Assembly (NCBI GenBank): GCA_937876195.1
Contig: CALEIK010000024.1
Location: forward strand, 62,001 to 126,000
From: an uncultured Flavobacteriales bacterium
GTDB lineage: Bacteria; Bacteroidota; Bacteroidia; Flavobacteriales_D; Crocinitomicaceae
Reading direction: 5' to 3'
Length of the DNA: 64,000 nt
Part shown: positions 8,043-17,397 of the stretch, in pieces
Layout of the letters: each line of letters begins with the position of its first letter
Numbering within the stretch: the stretch's first letter is position 1
Notes under the pieces: generated by a model
Database searches by the model: none
Seen by the model: only the letters and a program-made list of their open reading frames with translations
What the model was told of the DNA's origin: nothing
Translations under genes and position numbers: made by a program

Positions 8043-9311
8043 TCATTCTTTCGGTTGCGATTCGCCGTTTTGTCCTTCTGAACGCATCATTTTAAGCGTA
8101 AACCATCCGAGGATAAAAATGATTATGACCATTAAGAACCAGATCCAATTTTTACTTAACAATGTTTCCTCCTTATTTATATCACTGTTAGAATTATCCA
8201 TCGGAGAAATTCGTTCTTCGTTACTTAACTCAAGCGTTTTTAGTTCTTTTGGAATTGTGCTTTTTAAGTGATTAATTTCGTAATTAGGTTGATTGGCTTT
8301 TGCATTTCCATAAACTAGAAAATAGTCAGCTTTTTCTGTAAATCGTACGACAAGTTCATGTACAATACCCTTGACTTCAACTTCAGAAATATCTAAAGGT
8401 TGGTTGTCGTTATTAGAAATGGATATTCTAATGTTTTTGGCAATTACATTGGAAACTTGAAAATCTTTGTGCTCGATTGAACTTAGAATACCATGGTTCA
8501 AACCTACGAAGTTTTTCAAATAACCCTTTTCTGTTTTCGTACTGTCGTACAAGTAGTCAATGGATACATTTCGATAATAATCAAATTTATTTGTGCAGTT
8601 TATGCGAATAGAATTGATTGGTACGGCTTGTTCTAAGTTGATTTCTATGATAGTTTGCTTCTTTTTTTTATCCTGAGTAATCTTTTGAGATACCACCTTG
8701 AAATTTCGTGTCTTTCCATTTACGATTGAATTCATTCGAACTTTGGGCATAATAAGTTCTGGCTCTACTGCCGAAGGAATAAATAACCTAAAGTAGCGGA
8801 ACTCTGTTTTTGGAAAAGTAACTCGCGAAAAATTGTAGTCCATTTTCTGTGTTGAAATGGAAAGGATACGATAATCTTCAACAACGGTAAACCAATTGAA
8901 TTGATTTTGACTTGCTTCTAGTTTAACCTTCCAATCATAGTCATTAAGTCCAAAGTCTAATTCAATTTCATTTATTGCCTGACTTGTAGGAATTTTGAAT
9001 GTATAATAATACCCATTTTCATTTTTCACCACATTTAATAATTCATATTGAATTTCGTTTGTTGTGATTTCTTCTTCTTTCAAATTTATAAAATAGGCGG
9101 CTTCAACTGTATCGTTAGTTGCGGTGATACCAAAGCATCGAATATCGCTGAAATTGGAAGCGATTTTGCTAAAAATACTATTTGGTAATTCGACTCGATG
9201 CCATTCATCATTGATGGTACTAACTTTTCTTTTGTAGCTGAATTCATCTATTTGTCCGAAACACAAACTCGTAAGCAAGCTGACGGTAAGTATGAATTTA
9301 ATTTTCATCAT
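8043..9311 (-). CDS. DUF3999 family membrane-anchored protein
   Basis: The 422-residue protein has an N-terminal signal peptide (MMKIKFILTVSLLTSLCFGQ), a long beta-rich extracytoplasmic region (WHRVELPNSIF near residue 38) and one C-terminal membrane helix at about 388-408 (WIWFLMVIIIFILGWF). This architecture and the partner gene fit DUF3999. The start overlaps the stop of the DUF2339 gene by 14 bases. The two families are often found together and are presumed to form an envelope complex of unknown role (inference). Confidence 0.7.
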   Translation of the reverse strand: MMKIKFILTVSLLTSLCFGQIDEFSYKRKVSTINDEWHRVELPNSIFSKIASNFSDIRCFGITATNDTVEAAYFINLKEEEITTNEIQYELLNVVKNENGYYYTFKIPTSQAINEIELDFGLNDYDWKVKLEASQNQFNWFTVVEDYRILSISTQKMDYNFSRVTFPKTEFRYFRLFIPSAVEPELIMPKVRMNSIVNGKTRNFKVVSQKITQDKKKKQTIIEINLEQAVPINSIRINCTNKFDYYRNVSIDYLYDSTKTEKGYLKNFVGLNHGILSSIEHKDFQVSNVIAKNIRISISNNDNQPLDISEVEVKGIVHELVVRFTEKADYFLVYGNAKANQPNYEINHLKSTIPKELKTLELSNEERISPMDNSNSDINKEETLLSKNWIWFLMVIIIFILGWFTLKMMRSEGQNGESQPKE

Positions 9312-11961
9312 TGATTTGGTCTTTGAACTTGTTATACATAAACGAAATCACAAGTAAAATTATTCCTAGTGAGATAAAAACAATTGTCTTAGCGATGGTT
9401 GTAAGTTGGGAGATGTCATACAAAAACAATTTTACCAGTACCATTCCAAACAATGAAAATGCCGCAATTCGGATATACTGTTTTTTCTTCGAAATTCCGA
9501 TGCCAACCATCATAAAAGAGTACAGCCCAGCAAGGATACTCAACCCAAGTTTGTGCTGCTCATTGGAGCCTGAAAGATCTAAAATATTAATTAGCTCACT
9601 GGAAAGAATCCAAAGAATGATGGTATGAATAATTAATTCTGTAATAACTTTGATTTTAATTTTGAATAACTCTAGATGCTTGGTAGCACGAAGAGATAAA
9701 TACATCAACGCACCAAGGAAAAGGTAGGAGATGTATCGAATTATAATATGAAAGACGCTGGAATCAAATAATTTTGAACCTGGTTGGTTGATGTATGATT
9801 CGCGCAGTGAACTCATCTGATACAATCCAATAGTTAAAAAAGCAAGAACTCCGATTAGGCCGAGTAGGATATTGATTTTACCAAAAATTTCATTTTTGAT
9901 TTTCTTTATATTGATGAAAGTCAAAGCAGAAAGGAAGAGCAAACTATAATTGATCATCCATATACTTTTGAATTTAAGCTTATCATCATTGTAGAAGTAC
10001 TTACTGAATACGTCTTTATACTCATTCGTATGGTTAAAGTTAATCCTTGTTTCTACATAAATTTGCTCCCAATACAGATTCAACTCTAAATAAAACGTTA
10101 GGTAGACTAGTACAATTAATACTGTAGGAATTGCAAATGAGATAACATTCAGTAGGTCTTTGTTCTTTTCTGCTAAGCGGATGCGGTATTTTTCGAGTTG
10201 ATTGAAATAATAAATAAAACTGAAAGACGCGATTATAATAATTGAGGTCAAGAAGGTGATATTTAAAAAGGGTATTCTTAAATCTTCGGAATCCTTCATG
10301 TAAAAATAGCCCCATTGTTGAGTATAGAATTCTGTCCAGTCATTTGCCAAACTGCCTAGCGCGATGAACATTACAGGATACGCCAAGCGCTCATAAATTA
10401 TCACTGATTTTGTTCTACCGATCCAAAACAAAATGGCACACTCAGCTCCCCAAAGAAGCGTAACCCAGGTTCCGTCTAGTTGAACAGGAATGGCAATGGT
10501 AATAAAAACGAGTACCATCCCAGCGCTCAAGTAGAATAATTTTCTATCGGCTAATTTTGATTTGAAGATAATGACACTTACCAGGAAATGTGAGAATGCT
10601 GTACCCAGTGTAAAAAGGCCAACGAAGTCTCTACCTGTTGTGTTTCCGTCTAAGCAAGCATAGGAGAAACCATAAAAGATGGCTGAATTTAAAAGAATCA
10701 TTACGATGTCTTCAGAGGCAAATTTCTCTTTTTCAATTAATTTATATGAAAGGAATATGGCATAGAACATGGTAAAATAAGTTGCGGCAAAAATAGTCGC
10801 AATATAGAAGTGTTTATCGTTTTGATATTCAGCGAAAAACCATCCTGAGTAGATAAACCAAGTGGCTCCAAATGCCGCATAATACAAGGATTTCCAATTG
10901 CGTTTAAAACCAATTAGCAATATTCCAGCATTGATGATTGCCATATAAAAGAACAGAACTGAAACTTGTCCCGAGCCGTCACTAAGAAGAAAGGGAACCG
11001 CATACGAGCCTACCAATCCAATGTGAGCAATAACTTGTTGGTTATACTTAATTGCAGCGAACACGGTAAAAACGGTAAACAGAACCATGATTGAAAAAGT
11101 GGCAACTTGTGGTATTAATCCATAGAAACTGTGCGCACCAAAGGTCGTGAAGTACATAATTGCCATAGCAGTGCTGACAAGTACAGCGCTGAACTGTTCA
11201 TATTTTTGCTTTAATTTGATTCCGAAACCGAGAATTCCAATGCCCAAAATGTAACTAAGAATAACTCTTGCAACTGGACTTATTAATCCATGGTCGATAG
11301 AATATTTTACTCCAAACACGACTCCAATAAGGATAATAACGGCAGCAATTACTGCAATCAGATTTTCACCAATGTACTTTTCGAGAGCAGATTTAGTCTT
11401 AGGTTCTTGAGGTTTGATGACAGGCTTCGTTATAGGAACTGGAATCTCTTCTTTTTCTAGACCAGCAGCTTTCGAAACAGCTTTAATTACACTATCTTCG
11501 GTAATTATCTCGTCTACCAGTCCTCCCTCAGAAGATTTTAGTGTTAAGCCATTATTTGTAAATTTTCCTTTTGCAATTAAACTGCCTGATCTACTCTGAA
11601 CAATCCAGTTTGCATTTGCGGCAAGTTTGCCAATGAATTCATTTTCGCCATGTTTGAATTGAAACTGGATGTATTGAACTCCACTTTTTGTCGTATTTTC
11701 TTCATAGTTAATGACATTCCTTTTTATCTTCTCTAGTGAAACAGTGTCGGACCAAATTTCTTCGACAGACTGTACTTCTTCAGTAATGGAAGGACTTACT
11801 TTTTCTTCAACCGTTGGCGTTACTTCTATTTCCTTTGTTGAACCAACTTTATCGACTTCAGTTTTTAGCGTGTCAATTTCTTTCGAAAGAACAGCTTGTT
11901 GATCTAGCAACAACTGCATTTTCTCCATTAATTCATTAATCCTGTTTTGGCTATCAGACAT
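9298..11961 (-). CDS. DUF2339 polytopic membrane protein
   Basis: The 887-residue protein begins with a predicted coiled coil (INELMEKMQLLLDQQAVLSKEI, split by an acidic linker) and a soluble region to about 190, then about two dozen hydrophobic segments with short loops to the C-terminus. LLWGAECAILFWIGR and the repeated YAAFGATW-type helices suit the DUF2339 inner-membrane family, whose function is unknown. The downstream DUF3999 gene overlaps it. It has no SAM, ATP or transport motif that I recognise. Confidence 0.75.
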   Translation of the reverse strand: MSDSQNRINELMEKMQLLLDQQAVLSKEIDTLKTEVDKVGSTKEIEVTPTVEEKVSPSITEEVQSVEEIWSDTVSLEKIKRNVINYEENTTKSGVQYIQFQFKHGENEFIGKLAANANWIVQSRSGSLIAKGKFTNNGLTLKSSEGGLVDEIITEDSVIKAVSKAAGLEKEEIPVPITKPVIKPQEPKTKSALEKYIGENLIAVIAAVIILIGVVFGVKYSIDHGLISPVARVILSYILGIGILGFGIKLKQKYEQFSAVLVSTAMAIMYFTTFGAHSFYGLIPQVATFSIMVLFTVFTVFAAIKYNQQVIAHIGLVGSYAVPFLLSDGSGQVSVLFFYMAIINAGILLIGFKRNWKSLYYAAFGATWFIYSGWFFAEYQNDKHFYIATIFAATYFTMFYAIFLSYKLIEKEKFASEDIVMILLNSAIFYGFSYACLDGNTTGRDFVGLFTLGTAFSHFLVSVIIFKSKLADRKLFYLSAGMVLVFITIAIPVQLDGTWVTLLWGAECAILFWIGRTKSVIIYERLAYPVMFIALGSLANDWTEFYTQQWGYFYMKDSEDLRIPFLNITFLTSIIIIASFSFIYYFNQLEKYRIRLAEKNKDLLNVISFAIPTVLIVLVYLTFYLELNLYWEQIYVETRINFNHTNEYKDVFSKYFYNDDKLKFKSIWMINYSLLFLSALTFINIKKIKNEIFGKINILLGLIGVLAFLTIGLYQMSSLRESYINQPGSKLFDSSVFHIIIRYISYLFLGALMYLSLRATKHLELFKIKIKVITELIIHTIILWILSSELINILDLSGSNEQHKLGLSILAGLYSFMMVGIGISKKKQYIRIAAFSLFGMVLVKLFLYDISQLTTIAKTIVFISLGIILLVISFMYNKFKDQINDEN

Positions 11962-12055
11962 CTAGTAAGGTTGATTTAATGACGATTCATTTTAGGAGCA
12001 ATATACAATTTTTAGTGAAAAGGGACTATTTGAATATATCAAATTAAATCACATA

Positions 12056-12136
12056 CTGTTGTAAAGCTTCCTCAATTTCAGTCCACCGAGGCACGAGGTA
12101 GTCTAAGACAGAGCGAGTGTGTAGAGCGAAAGCGGC
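12056..12136. repeat. Dispersed repeat, copy 2
   Basis: Second copy of the element at 7912-8014, without the tRNA-derived insert: GTAGTCT is followed by AAGACAGAGCGAGTGTG. It lies between the DUF2339 start and the end of the kelch gene. Nothing else is seen in 11962-12145. Confidence 0.7.
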
Positions 12137-12145
12137 GTATAATCT

Positions 12146-13369
12146 TCAAAGCACAACAATCCTTTCAACAACTATTTGGTGAGGCGTCACAACTTCTAAT
12201 AAATATACTCCCGCTGAAATTTCAGAAATATCTACGTATTTTTCATTGCCGAATTCAGCTACGATTTGTCCCATCGAATTTCTGAGATAGATTTTTTGAA
12301 TTTCGACTTCGGAAGCAATTTCAATGAATGTACTGGCAGGATTTGGGGAAATAGTGAGGTGCTTTTGATGCTTGTCCATCAGCGAGGCACTTGGAGAAAA
12401 TCGCCATGTTTCGTTGAGTCGGTCGCCAGAAGCGGTAATTCCAGTTGTGTAATATATTCCATTTGGACCATTAAAGCAAAGCCCTCCTTTTCGTGCGTCA
12501 CTGGGAAGATCATTCAGGTACGTCCAAGTGTTTCCAGTTGGATTGTACCGCCAGACATCAGCGTACGAGTTGGTGATACCGTTGAATCCGAAAAGCAAAT
12601 AGATATCCGTCGAGTAGGAGGCCAATGCGACATAGCTTCGTCCACTCAATGGGAAAGGTGTTCGTGCCGTCCAGCTATCATCTGCTGGATTATATGTGTA
12701 TAGGTCGTTATGATCATCGCCCAGTTCATCTCTTCCAAAACCGACATAACCAATTGTATTTTGAACAGTTGCGGATGATCGCCATCTCTTGCCAAAACTC
12801 AAGGAATTTTTCTGTACCCAGGTGTTGCTTGAAATGCTATATGCCCAGACTTCATCGAGTGCATCCTCAGTTGCGTTTTTCCCTCCAACGATGTAAGCAG
12901 TATCACCAAGTACAAAGCTGGCACAACCACTTCGTCCTGTGCTTGGAAGTGCTGTGAGCTCCGTCCAAGAATCAGCAAATGGGTCATACTCCCAAATGTC
13001 GTTGAGAAAGTCTGTGCCGTTGTATCCTCCGAAGACATAACCCTTTCCATTTCCAGCAAATCCAGCAGCATACTGACGCTCTTCTCCTAAAGGCAATGAC
13101 GCAATGGATTCCCAAGTTTCGGTATTAAGGTTAAATCGCTGAAAGTCACCAACGGTGACCCAACCAACAGCTAATCCGGTTCCACAGTACGCATAGTCAC
13201 CGATGGTAAATGTCGTTCCGTCATCTCTTTCTGCTGCGGGAAAATCGTCGAGCTGCGTCCAATTTTGGGCTGGACTGAAAAAGGAACAACTACAAATCGC
13301 ACCAATGAACATGATGTTTTTAGTGCTTTGCAACGGTAAAAGAAGTATGTTGGTTGATGTTCTATACAT
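12146..13369 (-). CDS. Kelch-repeat protein with a type IX secretion sorting tail
   Basis: The 407-residue protein has an N-terminal signal segment (ending FFSPAQN), then five or six kelch-like units with the pattern GGxNG...NDIWEYDPxxDSWTELxxLP, forming a beta-propeller. The last 75 residues (ISPNPASTFIEI, YLRNSMGQIV, GVYLLEVV) are a type A T9SS C-terminal domain, so it is exported through the outer membrane and probably attached to the surface. It is last in an operon with the gene 9 bases upstream and the EF-hand gene. Binding partner unknown. Confidence 0.85.
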   Translation of the reverse strand: MYRTSTNILLLPLQSTKNIMFIGAICSCSFFSPAQNWTQLDDFPAAERDDGTTFTIGDYAYCGTGLAVGWVTVGDFQRFNLNTETWESIASLPLGEERQYAAGFAGNGKGYVFGGYNGTDFLNDIWEYDPFADSWTELTALPSTGRSGCASFVLGDTAYIVGGKNATEDALDEVWAYSISSNTWVQKNSLSFGKRWRSSATVQNTIGYVGFGRDELGDDHNDLYTYNPADDSWTARTPFPLSGRSYVALASYSTDIYLLFGFNGITNSYADVWRYNPTGNTWTYLNDLPSDARKGGLCFNGPNGIYYTTGITASGDRLNETWRFSPSASLMDKHQKHLTISPNPASTFIEIASEVEIQKIYLRNSMGQIVAEFGNEKYVDISEISAGVYLLEVVTPHQIVVERIVVL

Positions 13370-13378
13370 GTATTTTAG

Positions 13379-13900
13379 CTATTCCACTTTTCGACTCAGT
13401 AAAACAGTTTGTTGCATTACTGGTTTATAACTGTCTACTTTAAATGTATCATCTTCGTTATAGACAGATTGCGTAGCATTTTTCTTAGGGGCAATCATTA
13501 AATCAAACAGTAGTGCGTTTTCTTGGATCCGGAGTGTAGAAATGTAAAATTGATCTTGCACTTCGTACATACCATACAAACATTCATTGAGGTAGCTCAT
13601 TTCCATCACGATACCATTTTGTTCATCCAGTACAAAGTGCGTGGACTGACCGGTAGTTTTCTTTTTTAAAAGATAATCTTTGGTGATATCACCATAACGT
13701 GAACTGCGAAAGACCATGGTATACGTCCAAGAGGAATCCGGGATTTGCTCTTTGAACGAGAAATCGACGTCCACTGTATCGCGTTGTTCTTGCACGGATG
13801 AAACAATCATTTGTCCAGCATAGTCACCTGTAAAATCCGATGGAAATTGTTGGCTAAAGCTTAGACTCGGTAGAAGTAGGAAAAAAAACAGCTGTTTCAT
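13379..13900 (-). CDS. Secreted protein of unknown function
   Basis: About 173 residues starting MKQLFFFLLLPSLSFSQ, a clear signal peptide. The remainder is beta-rich (DFTGDYAGQMIVSS, SSWTYTMVFRSS) and might be a small lipocalin-like or barrel fold, but I recognise no family. ATG 13900 is preferred to the frame start at 13915, since it begins directly with the signal peptide. The gene sits 20 bases after the EF-hand gene and 9 before the kelch/T9SS gene. Confidence 0.65.
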   Translation of the reverse strand: MKQLFFFLLLPSLSFSQQFPSDFTGDYAGQMIVSSVQEQRDTVDVDFSFKEQIPDSSWTYTMVFRSSRYGDITKDYLLKKKTTGQSTHFVLDEQNGIVMEMSYLNECLYGMYEVQDQFYISTLRIQENALLFDLMIAPKKNATQSVYNEDDTFKVDSYKPVMQQTVLLSRKVE

Positions 13901-13920
13901 ATGTATGGAGCACATAAAAA

Positions 13921-14247
13921 CTATTGCCTAACCACTTTACCTGGTCTCTTTCTCAACGTTTCTGCACTTGCCTTAAATTCGTTACTACTTATAATTCCAT
14001 CGCCGTCTTTGTCCAGTAGTTTGAACGTTTCTTTGACATCAAAATCTTCGTAGTTTTCTTTCGTTCCCTCCAATTCTTCGAGCGAAATCCCACCGTCAGA
14101 ATCTAAGTCGGCCTTTAAAAAATCTTGTTCCAGACTTACAACTTCCACCTTAGAAGGAGATGCCGATCGATTTTCTGATTTCTTTTTTTCTTGCGCCATC
14201 GTTTGAGTTGCAAACAACAGGCTGACAATGATTAATGAATACTTCAT
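13921..14247 (-). CDS. Secreted EF-hand calcium-binding protein
   Basis: The 108-residue protein has a signal peptide (ending TQTMAQ) and two EF-hand loops, DLDSDGGISLEE (about residues 51-62) and DKDGDGIISSNE (about 82-93), both with the Asp, Asp, Asp/Gly and final Glu ligands. Calcium binding outside the cytoplasm is expected. It is first in an operon with a secreted protein and a surface kelch protein, so it may stabilise or signal to them (inference). Confidence 0.85.
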   Translation of the reverse strand: MKYSLIIVSLLFATQTMAQEKKKSENRSASPSKVEVVSLEQDFLKADLDSDGGISLEELEGTKENYEDFDVKETFKLLDKDGDGIISSNEFKASAETLRKRPGKVVRQ

Positions 14248-14281
14248 AACAGGTATATTAATTTAGTTAGCAGAAAGATAC

Positions 14282-14315
14282 AAAAAAAAGCGTACATCAT
14301 TGATGTACGCTTTTC
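14282..14315 (-). terminator. Terminator of the pyrophosphatase gene
   Basis: GCGTACATCA/TGATGTACGC forms a hairpin; on the minus strand it is followed by T8, as an intrinsic terminator requires. It lies 18 bases after the hppA stop. The opposite side has TTTTCTC, so weak two-way action is possible. Confidence 0.8.
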
Positions 14316-14332
14316 TCAATTAAGAATACTAT

Positions 14333-16858
14333 TTAGTGACTATGTCCACCGTGGTGTTCACCGCACTCTTTGTCTTTTTTATCAGAACAATATTGTTTTC
14401 CAACAAATATTCCGTTTTCGTCGTAGTTTGCTAAACATGCTGCTTTTTCTTCAGCTGAACAACCTTTTTCATCGCACATTGCTGCACATTCTTCTTTGGT
14501 CATTTCAGCACATTTTGACATGTCGCATTTCGTGTTTTTACAGCAAACAGATTTATCTCCTGCACAAGCTTTCATGCCTTGCCCTTCCGAAGTACATTTT
14601 TTAGTACACTCTTTTTTGGAATCGCATTTCATTGCACATGCTTTCTTGTTGCCACAATCTTTCTTGTTGGAACATTCTGTTTGCGTTCCACACATTCCAG
14701 CTTGAGCTTCATTGCCATTGTGTCCATTTCCTAAAATTGGAGCAATTACCAATCCGACAAGACATGTTAATTTGATTAAGATGTTCATAGAAGGACCTGA
14801 AGTATCTTTAAATGGATCTCCAACAGTATCTCCTGTTACCGCCGCTTTATGTGCATCAGAACCTTTGTACGTCATTTCACCATCAATCATAACACCAGCC
14901 TCGAATGATTTCTTAGCGTTGTCCCATGCACCACCAGCATTGTTTTGGAAGATAGCCCATAAAACACCAGAAACAGTAACTCCAGCCATGTAAGCACCTA
15001 GTGCTTCAGCTCCCATTGCAAATCCAATAATGATTGGAGAAACAATCGTGATGATTCCTGGAAGCATCATTTCTTTCAATGCTGCTTTTGTCGAAATGTC
15101 AACACATTTTTCATATTCAGGTTCAGCAGTACCTTCCATAATTCCTGGAATCTCTTTGAACTGACGACGTACTTCTTTCACCATCGCCATTGCTGCTTTA
15201 CCAACAGAACTCATTGCTAATGCAGAGAATACAACTGGAATCATACCACCCACGAAAAGGGCAGCCAATACTTTCGCTTTAAAGATGTTAATTCCGTCAA
15301 TTCCTGTAAAAGTCACGTAAGCCGCAAACAACGCCAAAGCTGTCAATGCAGCAGAAGCAATTGCAAATCCTTTTCCTACAGCCGCTGTTGTGTTACCAAC
15401 TGCATCCAAAATATCCGTTCTTTCACGTACTTCTGGTTCTAATTCTGACATTTCAGCAATACCACCTGCGTTATCTGCAATCGGTCCGAATGCATCAATT
15501 GCCAATTGTAAAGCTGTTGTCGCCATCATAGCCGATGCAGCAATAGAAACTCCGTAGAAACCTGCACAAGCATACGCTCCCCAAATTGCTCCAGCGAACA
15601 AAATGATCGGTGCAAATGTTGACATCATTCCTAATGACAAACCTGCAATAATATTTGTTGCTGCGCCAGTCGATGAATTTTTAATGATTCCCATTACTGG
15701 ACGTTTCCCCATTGCTGTATAATATTCAGTCAACATGGAAATCAATCCACCAACAGCTAAACCAATCAATACCGCGTAGAATACACGAACGTTGGTTACC
15801 ATTTCATCACATTCACCGAAAAATGACATGTTCATTTTTGCTGGCAACATCCATTGGATAATGAAGAAAGATGCAATCGCTGTTAAAATTAACGACCCCC
15901 AGTTTCCAAGGTTAAATGCTCCTTGAACTTGTTTTTCTTTTGCGTCGTTGCTTTTGATTTTAATGACAAATGTTCCAATGATTGAGAAAATTAATCCTAC
16001 ACCTGCGATTAATACAGGCAATAAAATTGGACCTAATCCACCAAAAGCATCTGTGAAGGCTCCTTCGCCTGACATATCTTTGATCAAATAATTTCCTAAT
16101 ACCATTGCTGCAAGCATTGTTGCTACATACGAACCGAATAAATCAGCACCCATACCAGCAACGTCACCTACGTTATCACCTACGTTATCTGCAATTGTTG
16201 CAGGATTACGTGGATCGTCTTCTGGAATTCCGGCTTCAACTTTTCCAACAAGGTCAGCACCAACGTCAGCAGCTTTTGTATAAATACCACCACCAACACG
16301 CGCAAATAATGCAATACACTCGGCTCCTAAAGAGAAACCAGCCAATGTTTCAAGGATAACTTCCATTGATCCACCTTCGCCTTTGTTCAATAATAAAAAG
16401 ATGAAAATTGAAGATAAACCAAATACAGCTAAACCTGCAACACCAAGTCCCATTACAGTTCCTCCTCTGAAAGCAACTTTCATCGCTTGAGGTAAACTTG
16501 TTTTCGCTGCTTCTGCTGTACGTACGTTTGCTTTTGTCGCGATGCGCATACCGATGTTTCCTGCTACTGCTGAAAATACAGCTCCAATCACAAAGGCAAC
16601 CACGATGAACATACCTGCTGGAATCATTCCTGTTGCCGATAAAATTCCGAGTGCCGTTCCAGCAATGACTACGAATATCGCAAGCATTCTGTACTCTGCT
16701 TTCAAAAATGCCATTGCACCATTCGCAATGTATCCTGATAGCTTCTTCATTTTGTCGCTACCTGCAGGTTGTTTCTTTACCCATGCTGAAAGAAAAAGCA
16801 TATAAATCAATCCAATCAACCCAAAGATTGGCAAAATATAAATCAGGTTCTGTTCCAT
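14333..16858 (-). CDS. hppA: Ion-pumping membrane pyrophosphatase with a Cys-rich C-terminal tail
   Basis: The 841-residue protein has the many-helix core of membrane pyrophosphatases, with GGGIYTKAADVGADLVGKVE, the substrate site DNVGDNVGDVAGMGADLFGS and a second acidic site DNAGGIAEM. It hydrolyses pyrophosphate and pumps H+ or Na+ outward. GNTTAAVGKG has Ala where potassium-independent enzymes have Lys, so a K+-dependent type is expected. The core ends near residue 720. The last 120 residues hold 18 cysteines and finish GEHHGGHSH, a tail not part of the catalytic core that could bind metal. The gene is single, with its own promoter and terminator. Confidence 0.95.
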   Translation of the reverse strand: MEQNLIYILPIFGLIGLIYMLFLSAWVKKQPAGSDKMKKLSGYIANGAMAFLKAEYRMLAIFVVIAGTALGILSATGMIPAGMFIVVAFVIGAVFSAVAGNIGMRIATKANVRTAEAAKTSLPQAMKVAFRGGTVMGLGVAGLAVFGLSSIFIFLLLNKGEGGSMEVILETLAGFSLGAECIALFARVGGGIYTKAADVGADLVGKVEAGIPEDDPRNPATIADNVGDNVGDVAGMGADLFGSYVATMLAAMVLGNYLIKDMSGEGAFTDAFGGLGPILLPVLIAGVGLIFSIIGTFVIKIKSNDAKEKQVQGAFNLGNWGSLILTAIASFFIIQWMLPAKMNMSFFGECDEMVTNVRVFYAVLIGLAVGGLISMLTEYYTAMGKRPVMGIIKNSSTGAATNIIAGLSLGMMSTFAPIILFAGAIWGAYACAGFYGVSIAASAMMATTALQLAIDAFGPIADNAGGIAEMSELEPEVRERTDILDAVGNTTAAVGKGFAIASAALTALALFAAYVTFTGIDGINIFKAKVLAALFVGGMIPVVFSALAMSSVGKAAMAMVKEVRRQFKEIPGIMEGTAEPEYEKCVDISTKAALKEMMLPGIITIVSPIIIGFAMGAEALGAYMAGVTVSGVLWAIFQNNAGGAWDNAKKSFEAGVMIDGEMTYKGSDAHKAAVTGDTVGDPFKDTSGPSMNILIKLTCLVGLVIAPILGNGHNGNEAQAGMCGTQTECSNKKDCGNKKACAMKCDSKKECTKKCTSEGQGMKACAGDKSVCCKNTKCDMSKCAEMTKEECAAMCDEKGCSAEEKAACLANYDENGIFVGKQYCSDKKDKECGEHHGGHSH

Positions 16859-16885
16859 AATTCTTAGTTAAGTAATTTAAGGGTG

Positions 16886-16916
16886 CAAAAGTAGATTTTT
16901 CTCGGAAATACTGCAA
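16886..16916 (-). promoter_or_regulatory. Promoter of hppA
   Basis: On the minus strand TTG (16916-16914) is followed after 20 bases by TACTTTTG (16893-16886), a good -33/-7 pair. Transcription would start near 16880, leaving a 5' leader of about 20 bases. Confidence 0.6.
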
Positions 16917-17002
16917 GTTTGACATAAATTTTATCCAAACTAGTTAATATCCGAACGTACAAACACTTAAGAACACTACTACTTAACCGATTATGGTGAA
17001 GT

Positions 17003-17299
17003 TTAGATACTGGGTTTTATTTTGGAAATGAGTGTATTTATATCCATTCCACCGCTTTGACGCCAAACGACATTCCCCGATTTGTACAAAATGAAGGTCG
17101 GAACTCCACGAACGCTCAATTTGGTTGCAATGGCAGGATTTTTATCCACATCTATTTTTAGAACACGCACAGATTCGCCCATCTTGGATTTCAGTTGATC
17201 CAATACGGGTGACATGGCTTTGCAGGGACCGCACCACGTGGCATGGAAGTCAACCAATGTTGGGGTGTCGGATTTTATTATTTCACTGAATGAACTCAT
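17003..17299 (-). CDS. Thioredoxin
   Basis: The 98-residue protein starts MSSFSEIIKS and has the thioredoxin active site WCGPCK at about residues 24-29 in DFHATWCGPCK, the cis-Pro region RGVPTFILYKSG and no signal peptide, so it is a cytoplasmic disulfide reductase. The frame extends to 17323, but a -7 box at 17306..17313 shows that ATG 17299 is the start. It is divergent from the sulfatase gene. Confidence 0.88.
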   Translation of the reverse strand: MSSFSEIIKSDTPTLVDFHATWCGPCKAMSPVLDQLKSKMGESVRVLKIDVDKNPAIATKLSVRGVPTFILYKSGNVVWRQSGGMDINTLISKIKPSI

Positions 17300-17305
17300 A
17301 ATATG

Positions 17306-17313
17306 CAAAGATA
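17306..17313 (-). promoter_or_regulatory. -7 box just before the thioredoxin ATG
   Basis: Minus strand TATCTTTG matches TAnnTTTG and ends 6 bases before ATG 17299, suggesting a leaderless or almost leaderless mRNA. It also fixes the start codon. Confidence 0.55.
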
Positions 17314-17385
17314 CACTGAGCAATTGGTGTTGTGTGTAACAAGAGTTACATTACTAAGGGAAGGCTTTTGATGTGAATAAATAAC

Positions 17386-17393
17386 TAACTTTG
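17386..17393 (+). promoter_or_regulatory. -7 box just before the sulfatase ATG
   Basis: TAACTTTG matches TAnnTTTG and ends 4 bases before ATG 17398; a TTTG at 17367-17370 could be the -33 box, although the 15-base spacing is short. A leaderless mRNA is likely. Confidence 0.55.
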
Positions 17394-17397
17394 TGGC

